64,000 nucleotides of DNA from Monodelphis domestica (lineage: Eukaryota; Chordata; Mammalia; Didelphimorphia; Didelphidae), in NCBI RefSeq assembly GCF_027887165.1, contig NC_077229.1, positions 371,473,343 to 371,537,342 of the forward strand, given 5' to 3'. This document shows positions 1-9,500 of this stretch, piece after piece (the first letter of the stretch is position 1; the number at the start of each line of letters is the position of its first letter). A program made the position numbers and the translations under genes. The notes beneath the pieces are model-generated. The model saw only the letters and a program-made list of their open reading frames with translations, was not told the DNA's origin and did not search any database.

Positions 1-240
1 CAGTTGTGAGCTCCTATAGGACACTGATCCTGATACTCCTCCAGTTGCTAGACTTTCTTCCTCATTACTTTATTTGAACTGTGATGTATACTTGGAATTG
101 TTCACTTATCTGTGTACCTGTTGTGTCTCCCCTTCTGCTAGTGGAATGTGCCTAAATTCCTGAGGGTAGAGACATTTTTTGTCTTTGTATTTCCTGTACC
201 TAGAACAGTGCTTGATAATATAGCAGGTACTTAAAAATAG
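1..240 (+). mobile_element. L2 LINE 3'-end relic
   Basis: The stretch carries the typical L2 3' wording: a 'gagggtagagacatttt' block, then 'cctagaacagtgctt', then a degraded 'gcaggtacttaaaaatagc' tail. It is non-coding and old, and the window start cuts it. Confidence 0.6.
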
Positions 241-362
241 CTTGTGACATTGGATTTGACTAAATTGAAAACTTTCCTGGGTGGGGAAACTCAGATATTA
301 TTAGGAAAATGTCTAGAATTTCTCTACATAATTAGTATTCCTCCACTTCAAAGCTCAGTTAT

Positions 363-404
<42 letters not shown>

Positions 405-2130
405 AAAGGGAAAATAATTTTGTTCTTTTTGACTTCTAGTGTGGAAGAAGAAAAAAAACCCTCAGATAAATAACATGGTTGCTGCCTGAAAACCCTGTAA
501 TTTGGCTAATCTACAAACCCTTGTAAACATCCTAGGGTGCCAATTACTTGAGTTAAAATCGCAGGCTAATGTTTAGTGACAACTTTCCTTCCTCAATTTT
601 CTATCCCTACCCCAAGCATCCATTTAACAGGATTTTTATATATTAAAAATGAATTGGGGAAAATGATAAAAGAAAGGTAGAGATAAAAGATGTATAAAGA
701 CAACCTTTTGAAAAGGAAATATAAGACATACTAGGAAAAGAACTTAACAAGACAAAAATTGCATCAAGAGAAGGGGGGATGAAGTTTTATGCTGGAAATC
801 CAAATAACAGAGACATTGGCTCTAGGAACAATGGGGAGTCCATTGCTTCAAAAAAGCTTTTAAAATGTAAATATGAACTGACAAAGTCTTTTTTTAAAGT
901 TAGGGAAACTTTCTTCCTTTACTAAATTGGACACAATGATCAGCAATATAATGAGAAATTTTACCCAAACTGCAAAGTATTGAATGATAGAAGAAATAGA
1001 ATCTGAAGCCTCAAAAGTGAAACAACCAAAAAATAAATAAATAAAGCAGGATTTTTTCCCCATCTCATAAAATAGGAAGACAGAGAAATCTTATATGTGA
1101 TGCCTAGGGGTAAAAATGATACATGAAGATTCAATTTATGAAAATGTAGGAGCAAAGGCAATAATATATGTGAAAATGCTTTAAGGTCTTCAGAAGAAAG
1201 ATACTGTGTAAACCCAAGGTGGTATTATTATGAAGTAGCAATAACACAGTTTTTGCTTTTTTCTTTAGAAGATATATGGAAACTCTATGAGAAAGTTTAG
1301 CAAAAATACAGAGCTTCTATAATGTTTAAAATTCTATAAAGGGTCTTCCTAGTTTTATGGCAGTATGAATTTTGTATTCACTGTAAAGTAAAAATGTATT
1401 AAATTTCAGTGGAAAAATCCACTTATGTTGATGCAGTTAGAAGTTAGCCTTTAATAGCACATAGCAACAGCTATTTTATCCTACAACTGAAAAACCAGAA
1501 ATGTTTGTTAACTAGAACTTTCCCTCTCTTCTAGTACAATAGTCATGCATTAAAATCCAATTCAGGAATACTGCCTCCTTCAATATGCATTTCTCGATCC
1601 CCCAGGGTGATAATAGTTTTCTACTTGGAATTTATATAGGACTGTATTTTGCAACCCTCTGACATGCTGACATATAATATTGCATCGTATAATTATCATT
1701 GTTTGTACTTCTTTCCTCACTATTTTTAACATTTATGAAAACATGGAGCTGAATTTAAACTTTGCATCTCTTTTGGTACCTAGCATTGTGTTCTGAACAT
1801 GAGGCTGATTGAAAAATGATGTTTAATTAATGACTAAATGGAGAGAAGGATGGATGACTATAATGATTATCAAGAGTAATGATGAACTGATTTTCTTTTT
1901 CAGTCACTATAGAAAGAATTTTTATAATGCAAGGTCTAGATTAACTCAGAGTATTTTATGATTTATTAATTCTTTGAAACTAACTTTTATGTATTATATA
2001 AATAACAAGGTTAGTTTAACTAGAATATTAGATTAATTGAGATGAAACACTTGTGGAAATTTATTAACTCAAGCAAGAAATTAAAGATATTGATCAAGAA
2101 AAAAATTAGAAAAAGTAATTTTTCAGGTCA
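241..2130. other. non-coding AT-rich stretch
   Basis: No gene is supported. Minus-strand ORFs of 66-67 codons near 860-1160 have no recognisable domain. A weak L2-like 3' end may lie near 1690-1850 ('ggtacctagcattgtgttctg' type wording). Otherwise this is unique-looking AT-rich DNA with one GT microsatellite. Confidence 0.5.
364..401. repeat. (GT)n microsatellite
   Basis: About 17 uninterrupted GT units follow a short imperfect start. Confidence 0.95.
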
Positions 2131-2139
2131 GCATTCAAC

Positions 2140-2270
2140 TAATAAACATAAATGGCTACTATGGGCTAGGTACTCTGCTGAGTGCTGAGGATTTCATTGT
2201 AAGAAAGGTAGTTCCTGCCCCACAAAGAACTTAAAACAAAAGAAGACAATAAACCAAAGGAAGCAGAAAA
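2140..2270 (+). mobile_element. ancient interspersed repeat ('size-class A' relic)
   Basis: It reads like the common marsupial repeat whose core is 'aggcactgtgctaagtgctg' followed by 'tccctgccctcaaggagctt'. Here that core is degraded to 'ggtactctgctgagtgctg' and 'gttcctgccccacaaagaactt'. The same family recurs at 20355, 40020, 46716, 55770, 58490 and 59885. I cannot name the family. Confidence 0.45.
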
Positions 2271-2403
2271 GGGTTTCAGAGAAGGAGTGAAGGTACTTGG
2301 TAAGGGGACATGTTGGAAAATTCCAAAAGAATTCAGTCATGTGGAAAATGAAGAGATTGCTGGCCTAACCATCTCTATTAAATGGAGATTCTTTTCTCAG
2401 CTC

Positions 2404-2415
2404 AGAGAGAAGAGA

Positions 2416-2503
<88 letters not shown>
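2404..2503. repeat. (GA)n microsatellite
   Basis: About 100 bp of GA dinucleotide with one GATA interruption. A degenerate purine-rich tract (GGAA/GAAA) follows at about 2560-2740. ORFs across it on both strands are simple-sequence artefacts. Confidence 0.95.
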
Positions 2504-2505
<2 letters not shown>

Positions 2506-3119
2506 GACATAAACTTTCTGGAAGTGCACCAGTCTTGCTTATGCCAATAAGGGGAAGAAAGAGGAGGATGAAAACAAGAAGACCAAGATGAAAAAGAAAG
2601 AGGAGGGAAAAAAAAGCAATAAGGAGAAGGAAGAAGGAAAGAAGAGAAGGAGAGAGAAAGAAAGGGTGGCAGGACAGAAGGAAGGAAGGAAAGAAGGAAA
2701 GAAGGAAGGAAGGGTAAAAAGGGTAAAAGGGATAAAATATCATAAAAATAACAAAAAGGCGCTAATGCAAATTCATTTGCCTTTTGACACAAAAATTTAG
2801 TATATTCACTTATTCTGTCATGTAGAATTACAGTATATATGGGAAACAAAAAAATCTCAAAGATTTTCTAGTTTAATAATTTTACAGATAAAATAACAGT
2901 GTAAATATTTTAATGATAAATTACCTGAGACCATATAATTCTTTAATTAAAATAGATAAAGTATATTAAAGGAAAACATATTTTAAATTGGAAATAACTA
3001 TGTAGATTTAAACTAATAATATTCTCACATTAAGTATCATTATTATTATTGTTAATGAGAATTTGTGCCAAATATTCTTCATTATAGTATGTTCATTATA
3101 ATGATCAGAGTTCTGATTC

Positions 3120-3204
3120 TGAGCTTTTAAAACACAGAATAATTATGTGGCACCTTAGACATATAGTCCAATTTGCTCATTTTATAGATTAAAGAGACTC
3201 AGGC
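3120..3204 (+). mobile_element. MIR relic, left part (split by the ERV)
   Basis: The stretch 'attttatagattaaagagactcagg' type wording matches the MIR core. It continues after the ERV at 12108 with 'ccaattaaatacctgcccaag'. The last four bases (AGGC, 3201-3204) are the ERV target-site duplication. Confidence 0.6.
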
Positions 3205-3787
3205 TGTGAATTTTAAAAGTCTCCATCTTGGTCTAGCACCCAAAAATTGTGCACACCCACCTACACGGGCATGCGCTAGTCAATGACTAATCAGAAATAA
3301 TTAACTGCCCACCTGGGCTGTCCTAAGCCAAGCTAGAGCCAACCATTGGATTTGTGAGACACAGGAAGTGAGGTAGGGAACAGCCTCTGGAATTCGCGGA
3401 ACTTGCTGTGGAGAGAGCTAGGGGGAGTTGGTGTTAGGAGCTTGGAGAGAGAGGACGCCCGCAGACAGCTTTCCTTCAGATCGGTCACGTGAGTTAAGGA
3501 CTGGTTCTTTCCACCTGGGCCTTTAGGCCTAAACTCCCTCTGCCTTGGTCAGAGGTTGAGTAGCCTCTTTCCCTTTTCTCTTCTCTCCTTCTCTCCCTAT
3601 CCTTTTCCCTACTCCCAGTGTGATTAAACCTCCATAAACCTCATTCTGACTTGAGTGTTTCATTTTAGGAATTTCATAAGTAAATTCCTTGGCGGCCATT
3701 GTTAATATTATATAAATCTTGTAGCCACATTTGTAACCATTACTATATTATAACCTTCTCCCAGAAGCCTTAAATTTCCCCATTACA
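3205..3787 (+). repeat. 5' LTR of the ERV
   Basis: The LTR starts TGTGAA and ends CATTACA. Candidate promoter motifs are an AP-1-like TGACTAA near 3285, CCAAT in both orientations around 3340-3350, an ETS-like ACAGGAAGT near 3360, an E-box CACGTG at 3486-3491, and a YY1-like GCGGCCATTG near 3692. No clear TATA box lies upstream of the likely polyadenylation signal, ATTAAA at 3623-3628, which is followed by a GT-rich stretch. TATATAAA occurs only near the 3' end, around 3708. The U3/R/U5 limits are therefore uncertain, and the promoter may be TATA-less. Confidence 0.97.
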
Positions 3788-3790
3788 GTT

Positions 3791-3808
3791 TGGCTAACCA
3801 CTACGGGA
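3791..3808 (+). promoter_or_regulatory. candidate primer-binding site
   Basis: TGG starts three bases after the LTR end, the expected place for a tRNA primer-binding site. The 18 bases TGGCTAACCACTACGGGA do not match the 3' end of any common nuclear tRNA that I recall, so the primer tRNA is not assigned. The position is well supported; the primer identity is not. Confidence 0.55.
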
Positions 3809-4024
3809 AAAAGAACCTTATCAGTCTTCTGATCTCCTTACTATCACCTGGGAGAAATCCCACCCCGGCTACCCCCCCCCTGGCTCTTGGCCCTGCCTTA
3901 GTGCTTGGAAGGTTTCTAGAACCTCAATAAATTTCCTGAATTTTCTTGCCTTTTCAACCCACTTATTGCTCACTCCCTCAGTCCTGTTACCAAATACCTT
4001 GGCTTAAAGATACAGCTGCCAGAA

Positions 4025-4033
4025 CAGGTGAGT
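4025..4033 (+). promoter_or_regulatory. candidate major splice donor in ERV leader
   Basis: CAG|GTGAGT matches the splice-donor consensus closely. It lies about 240 nt after the LTR and well before gag, where simple retroviruses place their major donor. It could pair with acceptors at 10372-10373 or 10715-10716. Confidence 0.55.
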
Positions 4034-4213
4034 ATAAAACACCTTTTCTCTTTTCCCTTTACCCCTTAAGTTAAATTGGGGTCAACAGGATTTTTTTTTT
4101 CCTTCTCCTCTTTGTCTCTCATTTCTGTCTCCTTTTACTTTAAGGAGGTGGCTCAGTAGAGAGAGGCAGGCCAGGCTTACCTAATCAACTAAGCAAGGAG
4201 GAACCTCAGGAGA

Positions 4214-4233
4214 AGGAGCTCTTAGGAGCTCCT
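4214..4233 (+). promoter_or_regulatory. leader hairpin / palindrome (possible dimerisation or packaging element)
   Basis: AGGAGCTC and GAGCTCCT form a perfect 8-bp stem around the loop TTAG. AGGAGCTCCT (4224-4233) is also self-complementary, so two RNAs could pair. It lies between the splice donor and gag, where packaging signals usually sit. Function is inferred from position only. Confidence 0.35.
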
Positions 4234-4445
4234 AGCCCGCAAAAAACAGCTGAATACAGCTAGGGAGCTAACTTAAAACCAATTTTTTTTTCTGTTTCCT
4301 GGCCTTTCTACTCTTAAAAATTTAAGTGGGCTTTGCTCAAGGAAGATAGCACATGGTCATAGGGGCTTTAGCCTGAGGGCCAAAGAAGATTGCTGGGACC
4401 CACCCACATACACTTTGTAAAGAAGGAGAATTTACAATACAATAG

Positions 4446-4571
4446 GCCCTTAGCCTGTATAGGGTTGTAGACTCAGAGCCACCTATTGTAAAAAGAAAAA
4501 GCCTGTGGAAAGTTTGCTGCTTTGCCCTGCTCCCCACTTGCTTTGTGAAATTACAAAATATACATATAAAA
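4446..4571 (+). other. open in-frame extension upstream of gag AUG (no AUG)
   Basis: After the TAG at 4443-4445, the gag frame stays open for 42 codons to the first ATG at 4572. CTG codons occur at 4455, 4503 and 4527, and GTG at 4545. The predicted peptide has a basic KRK followed by a hydrophobic cysteine-containing run. Murine leukaemia virus makes glycosylated Gag from an upstream CUG, so non-AUG initiation is possible. It may equally be chance. Confidence 0.3.
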
Positions 4572-6431
4572 ATGAGTACTATATCCTTTGACAATTATAA
4601 GGCAGCTGAAGAAGTAGGGGCATTGAGGAATGAAGGATACCTCCAAATTTTTATATTAATAGGTACTGTCATTTTTGTACTCCTCAATACTATATTTAGA
4701 GATGAAAAAATAAAACAAATTGAGGATAAAATAAAACAAAATGAGGAGAAAATAAAACAAAATGAGGAGAAAATAAAACAAAATGAGGAGGAAATAAAGC
4801 AAAATGAGGATAAAATAGAAAATATTGAGGATAAAATAGGAAATATTGAGAATAAAATAGAAAAAATTGAGGATAAAATAGGAAATATTGAGAATAAAAT
4901 AGGAAATATTGAGGATAAAATGGGAAATATGGAAGATAAAATAGGAAAAATTGAGGATAAAATGCAAGCCCAATTAGAAGATCTAAAAAGTTTCTTACAG
5001 GATCAATTGACAAACAACCACTCTACCAGAAATAGACCTGTTTCTGAACCTTTGAATGAGGAAATTTCCTTCCCTGAAATAGAGATGGAAAATACCTTTC
5101 CTATAGCCAAGTTAACAGACTGCTTCTCTCGTGTAGTGCAAATCTTGTCTGAATTTAATCCCCAAAACCCTTCCCCGGCAATCCCAGATTCTCATGTTCC
5201 TTCTCCTACAGAAAACCAAATTCCAATGCAAGAGAGATCTTGTCCCCCTAGAAAAACCTGTCCTTGTCAAACTGACCCACAGGTGCAAAATCCAACTAGA
5301 GGCCTGTTTCCTCTAAGAGAAGTACCTGAAATAGGACGAAATGGGGATGTGGTGACTTTAAGACATAGGATACCGTTTACTCCCCAAGAAATAAATGAAT
5401 TTACACGAAATATTCCCACATATGAACAAGATCCTTTTCTAGTAACAAAAAAGATGGGAGACATATTTTTTCAGTATAATCCGTCTTACAAGGACGTTGA
5501 GAGCTTACTCCAGGCTTTTTTAAGTGAACGTGAAAAAAATAAAATAATTGCTCATGTCAACAAAACCAGGGGGCGTAATGCAGCACATTGGCCATCTCAG
5601 GATCCCGAATGGGACTATAACAATCCTGAGGATTATCTACAACTATACCGTTGTAGAGAGGCCATCCTCACGTCCATGAAGGAATGTGCGGACAGTACAG
5701 ATAAGTGGATGGAACTGGAAAAAATTAAGCAAAAGGAAAATGAAACACCCTCCAGATTTATGGACAGAATTATCGAGTTTGGGGACAGATACTTAGATTG
5801 GGACTTAACTAAAGAGAGTAGTATAAGACAAGCTAGAAGAATCTTTGTAAACAATTCTTGCAAAGCAATTAAAAATTATTTCAAAACACAATGCCCAAGA
5901 TGGTCAGATATGGACCTTGAAGAATTGCGAAAAACAGCTATATATGTTTTAAAGGGAAACGAAGAAAAGGAGAAAGAAAATGATGATGACATGGAGGAAA
6001 TGAAGAAAAAAATGAGATATTTAATAGATAGGATAACTAAATTAGAAAGTGGGCAGGGTAATGAACCAACGACAATTGCCCCTCTCCAGAAATCCAATTA
6101 TCAATCCATTACTTGCCACTTCTGTGAGAAGAAGGGCCACAAAATGATGGAATGTAGAACCTTTCTTAAGATGTTTGGAAGGAATACACAGTTTAATAAT
6201 AGTTTTAGAAATAATAACTATAATGAATATAGAAATAAGAACTTTAGAAACCAGAATTATAGAAATAGGAATTGGGAAATTAATGACAATGCTCAAATTG
6301 AAGAAAATTTTAATGATAATACTCAACAATATATGAGAAATGGCGCTCGTCCAAAAATTACTCGAGGTACTAATGACTCTCAGAGAGGTGCCCTTCAGGG
6401 GGGTGCCCAAGGAATATCCCAAACACAATGA
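4572..6431 (+). CDS. gag: ERV Gag polyprotein with N-terminal membrane segment and coiled coil
   Basis: It encodes the structural polyprotein that assembles the particle, 619 residues from the first ATG (4572, A at -3). The frame can be read back to a GTG at 4545, but ATG is preferred. Seen, in order: residues 1-22; a hydrophobic segment at about 23-42, probably membrane-spanning; charged heptads at 47-130 with Ile at position a and Asn then Ile at d, a strong coiled coil; a proline-rich linker at about 190-260; a capsid-like region with a major-homology-like segment at about 387-407; a highly charged stretch after capsid that resembles the gammaretroviral charged assembly helix; one CCHC zinc finger (CX2CX4HX4C) at 515-528; an Asn/Arg-rich tail. 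There is no N-terminal Met-Gly for myristoylation and no PPxY or PTAP late motif that I can see. The frame ends in TGA and pol continues in the same frame. The capsid and finger support a gamma-like Gag. The N-terminal half is unlike any matrix I recognise. Confidence 0.93.
   Translation: MSTISFDNYKAAEEVGALRNEGYLQIFILIGTVIFVLLNTIFRDEKIKQIEDKIKQNEEKIKQNEEKIKQNEEEIKQNEDKIENIEDKIGNIENKIEKIEDKIGNIENKIGNIEDKMGNMEDKIGKIEDKMQAQLEDLKSFLQDQLTNNHSTRNRPVSEPLNEEISFPEIEMENTFPIAKLTDCFSRVVQILSEFNPQNPSPAIPDSHVPSPTENQIPMQERSCPPRKTCPCQTDPQVQNPTRGLFPLREVPEIGRNGDVVTLRHRIPFTPQEINEFTRNIPTYEQDPFLVTKKMGDIFFQYNPSYKDVESLLQAFLSEREKNKIIAHVNKTRGRNAAHWPSQDPEWDYNNPEDYLQLYRCREAILTSMKECADSTDKWMELEKIKQKENETPSRFMDRIIEFGDRYLDWDLTKESSIRQARRIFVNNSCKAIKNYFKTQCPRWSDMDLEELRKTAIYVLKGNEEKEKENDDDMEEMKKKMRYLIDRITKLESGQGNEPTTIAPLQKSNYQSITCHFCEKKGHKMMECRTFLKMFGRNTQFNNSFRNNNYNEYRNKNFRNQNYRNRNWEINDNAQIEENFNDNTQQYMRNGARPKITRGTNDSQRGALQGGAQGISQTQ
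4710..4961 (+). repeat. 21-bp tandem repeat, 12 units, inside gag
   Basis: Each 21-bp unit encodes one heptad: five IKQ-type units, one of them IKQIEDK, then IEN, IGN, IEK, MGN and IGK variants. Units stay in phase for all 252 bp, with divergence rising towards the 3' units. Such coding minisatellites tend to vary in unit number between copies, so coiled-coil length may differ among family members. Confidence 0.9.
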
Positions 6432-6534
6432 TGGTGCCCGGGGGGGGCTAGGGCACAGGAATCAGAGGATACAACCTTTGATTTCCCGGACCCTGATGTC
6501 CTACTACCCGTTGTCCCTATCCACTGCCCTCCCC
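6429..6534 (+). promoter_or_regulatory. gag-pol stop codon (TGA) and candidate readthrough structure
   Basis: TGA at 6429-6431 is the only stop between gag and pol, and both lie in the same frame. Two candidate RNA structures follow. One is a 6-bp stem, GTGCCC (6434-6439) with GGGCAC (6451-6456). The other pairs eight G (6440-6447) with CCCTCCCC (6527-6534), allowing one G-U pair. The G-run begins 8 nt after the stop, the spacing known for the murine leukaemia virus readthrough pseudoknot. The structure is inferred and unfolded here. Confidence 0.6.
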
Positions 6535-9500
6535 ATACTAATGAACCCCATGTTACCTTAAAGGTGGGTAACACCTATTATGATTGTCTATTAGACACCG
6601 GAGCTTCCTGGTCTGTATTGAAGAGAAAACCTGATTTACAATGTTATTCTATTGGCTCAGAGAATGTAATGGGAGTATCAGGAATAACCCAAAGAGTTAA
6701 AAGACTTCCTCCTAGAATGGTGTCTGTAGGACCCCTAGAGGTACAACACTCTTTCCTTTTGATGCCTGACTCCCCTTTAAATTTGCTGGGGAGGGACCTT
6801 CTATGCAAACTCAGAGCCACAATAACCTGCTCCCCAGATGGCTCATTATCATTAGAAGTACCAGAGGAATCTTTAAAATTACTCCCTGTACTTCTCTCGG
6901 AAAACCAGGACGCAAAAGAGCCTTCCATTTTTGAAATACCTAAAGATATACCGGAGTCTCTTTGGGCCACATCTTCTTCTGATGTAGGCTTGCTTAAATC
7001 TGCTGTTCCTGTGCAGATAAAAACTAAATCTAGCCCACCTCCTTCTATCCCTCAGTATCCCCTCTCAAAGGAGGCAATTGAGGGTATTACACCAGTTATT
7101 AACTCATTAATAGAACAGGGAATAATAATCCCTTGCAAATCTGAATACAACACGCCCATCCTACCAATTAAAAAACCAAAAAAAGGGCCCGATGGCAAGC
7201 ACATCTATAGATTTATACAGGATCTAAGGGCAGTAAATAATCACGTTATAAAGAGACACTCCGTAGTTTCTAACATACATACTATTATTTCATCTATTCC
7301 TAGCACAGCTACATACTTTACAGTAGTAGACTTGTGTTCAGCCTTTTTTTCAATACCAATACATGAAAACTCCAGACATATTTTTGCTTTCACCTGGAAG
7401 GGCTCACAATATACCTGGTGTCGGCTGCCACAGGGTTATGTCGAAAGTCCGAGCTTATTTGAGCAAATTTTGAGCCAAGACACAGACAATATAACATTTA
7501 AAAATAGCAAATTAATCAAATATGTAGATGATCTACTCTTGGCTTCAACAGATGCAAAAACATGTCAAGAAGATAGCAAACACCTTCTTTTGGAATTGCA
7601 CAAAAGAGGTCATAAGATCTCGAAGGACAAAGTTCAGTGGTGTCTCCCCAAAGTAGAATATTTGGGGTTCATTCTGACAGCTGGTGCCCGCTCTATTTCT
7701 CCCAAGCGAATTGAGAATATTCAAAAATTGAGTGCTCCTACTACTAAAAAACAGTTAAGAGCAATTCTGGGAGCAACAGGGTTTTGCAGACAATGGATTC
7801 CTTGTTATGGGGAAATTACTAAACCTCTTATAGCACTAACAAGGGATGTAGTCCCTGAACCCCTCAAATTAGAGCCTGAACACCTGTCAGCTCTATCAGA
7901 GCTAAAAAAGGCTATCTTATCTGCCCCTGCTCTAGGCATCCCAAATTACAACAAGCCATTTACTTTGTATGTACATGAACGAAGAGGAGTAGCCTCTGGT
8001 GTTTTAACTCAGACTTTGGGACCTTCTCAGCGTCCAATTGCCTATTATTCTGCCCAACTAGACCCAGTAGCAGCAGGAGCACCACCATGCCTTAGAGGAG
8101 TAGCTGCTACAGCCTTACTAGTAACAAAAACCGTTGATTTAGTATTGGGATGTCCATTAACAATAATGTGCCCACATGAGATTGAAGCATTATTGGTAAA
8201 ACATAGAACACAGGCATTCTCGGATCAGAGAATTACAAGGTATGAAATAACCTTATTAAATAGTGAAAATATTACCTTGAAACGCTGTTCAACTCTTAAC
8301 CCTGCCACCTTGCTTCCAGATTTACCTACTTCAGGAGAACCACTACATAACTGTGAAACATTAGTGTCCATGGCAGAAAAGCCTCGAGATAATCTCTTGG
8401 ACACTCCCTTAGAAAATGCAGATCTGATTTTATTTACCGATGGTTCCTCTTTTATGAGGGATGGCATACGTTACACTGGAGCTGCCGTAGTCTCAGAATT
8501 TGCCACTGAATGGTCAGCTTCACTACCTTCTAACATTAGCGCTCAAGGAGCAGAGCTCATAGCTCTGAAACATGCCTGTATAATTGCCAAGGATAAAAAG
8601 GCAACAATTTATACGGATTCTAGATATGCTTTTGGCATTTGTCACTCAGTCGGGATGCTATGGCTCCAGAGAGGATTTTTAACCTCAGCTGGAAAATCCA
8701 TAGCTAATGCAGAAATTATTAATGAAGTTCTTTCTGCTCTCAAACTGCCTAAAGCCCTAGCTGTAGTTCATTGCTCTGCCCATACAGGTGGCTGTGACCC
8801 TGTCTCTAGAGGAAATGACCGAGCAGATGCCGCTGCAAAACTAGCAGCCATAGAAGGACCTGGATTAATTTTAACATTAACAACCACTGATAATTTAAAT
8901 TTATCACTCTCCTATAATGAAAAGGAAGTGGAAAAATGGAAACAAAAATTTAAAGCAAAACAAATTAATGGAGTATGGGTGTCATCTGAAGGAAAACCCC
9001 TGCTCCCTAGAAGTTTCTATAACCAAATTTGCCAATCTATTCATAAAAATGGTCATTTTGGTACCCAGGGCATCGTGGACTCTGTTAAGAGAGTATGGAT
9101 AGCCCCTGGCATAACTACCATAGCCTCTAAAGTGTGTTCATCCTGCCCTACCTGCCAGGCATATAACCAACATGCCTTTCGTGGTAAAGCCTTTGGTGGA
9201 CGTCCTCTGGCTTACACACCTTTTGAGCACCTGCAGATAGATTTTATAACGATGCCAAAGGCTGGACAATATAAATTTTGTTTGGTCATAGTAGACCAAC
9301 TGACCAGATGGCCGGAAGCATTTCCTACAGCCCGAGCCACAGCAGCTTTTGTTGCTAAGGTGCTTTTAAAAGAAATTATTCCTCGTTTTGGCCTACCAGC
9401 ACGTATTGACTCCGATAGAGGGAGTCATTTTACCGATTCTGTCTTAAACCAGATATATTCTTGCTTGGGGATAACTCCAAAATTCCATGTTCCATATCAT

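Noticed and set aside
2287..2849. ORFs of 70-150 codons around the GA and GGAA repeats
   Set aside because: Simple-sequence translations overlapping in several frames.
4545..4571. GTG at 4545 as the gag start
   Set aside because: An ATG in good context lies nine codons downstream, and retroviral Gag starts are AUG. The extension is kept only as a possibility.
4656..5013. Two 105-codon minus-strand ORFs under gag
   Set aside because: Shadows of the 21-bp repeat; Tyr/Phe/Leu strings.
6564..6566. GTG at 6564 as an independent pol start
   Set aside because: The frame is open back to the gag TGA, and the protease needs residues upstream of 6564. Readthrough is the simpler reading.
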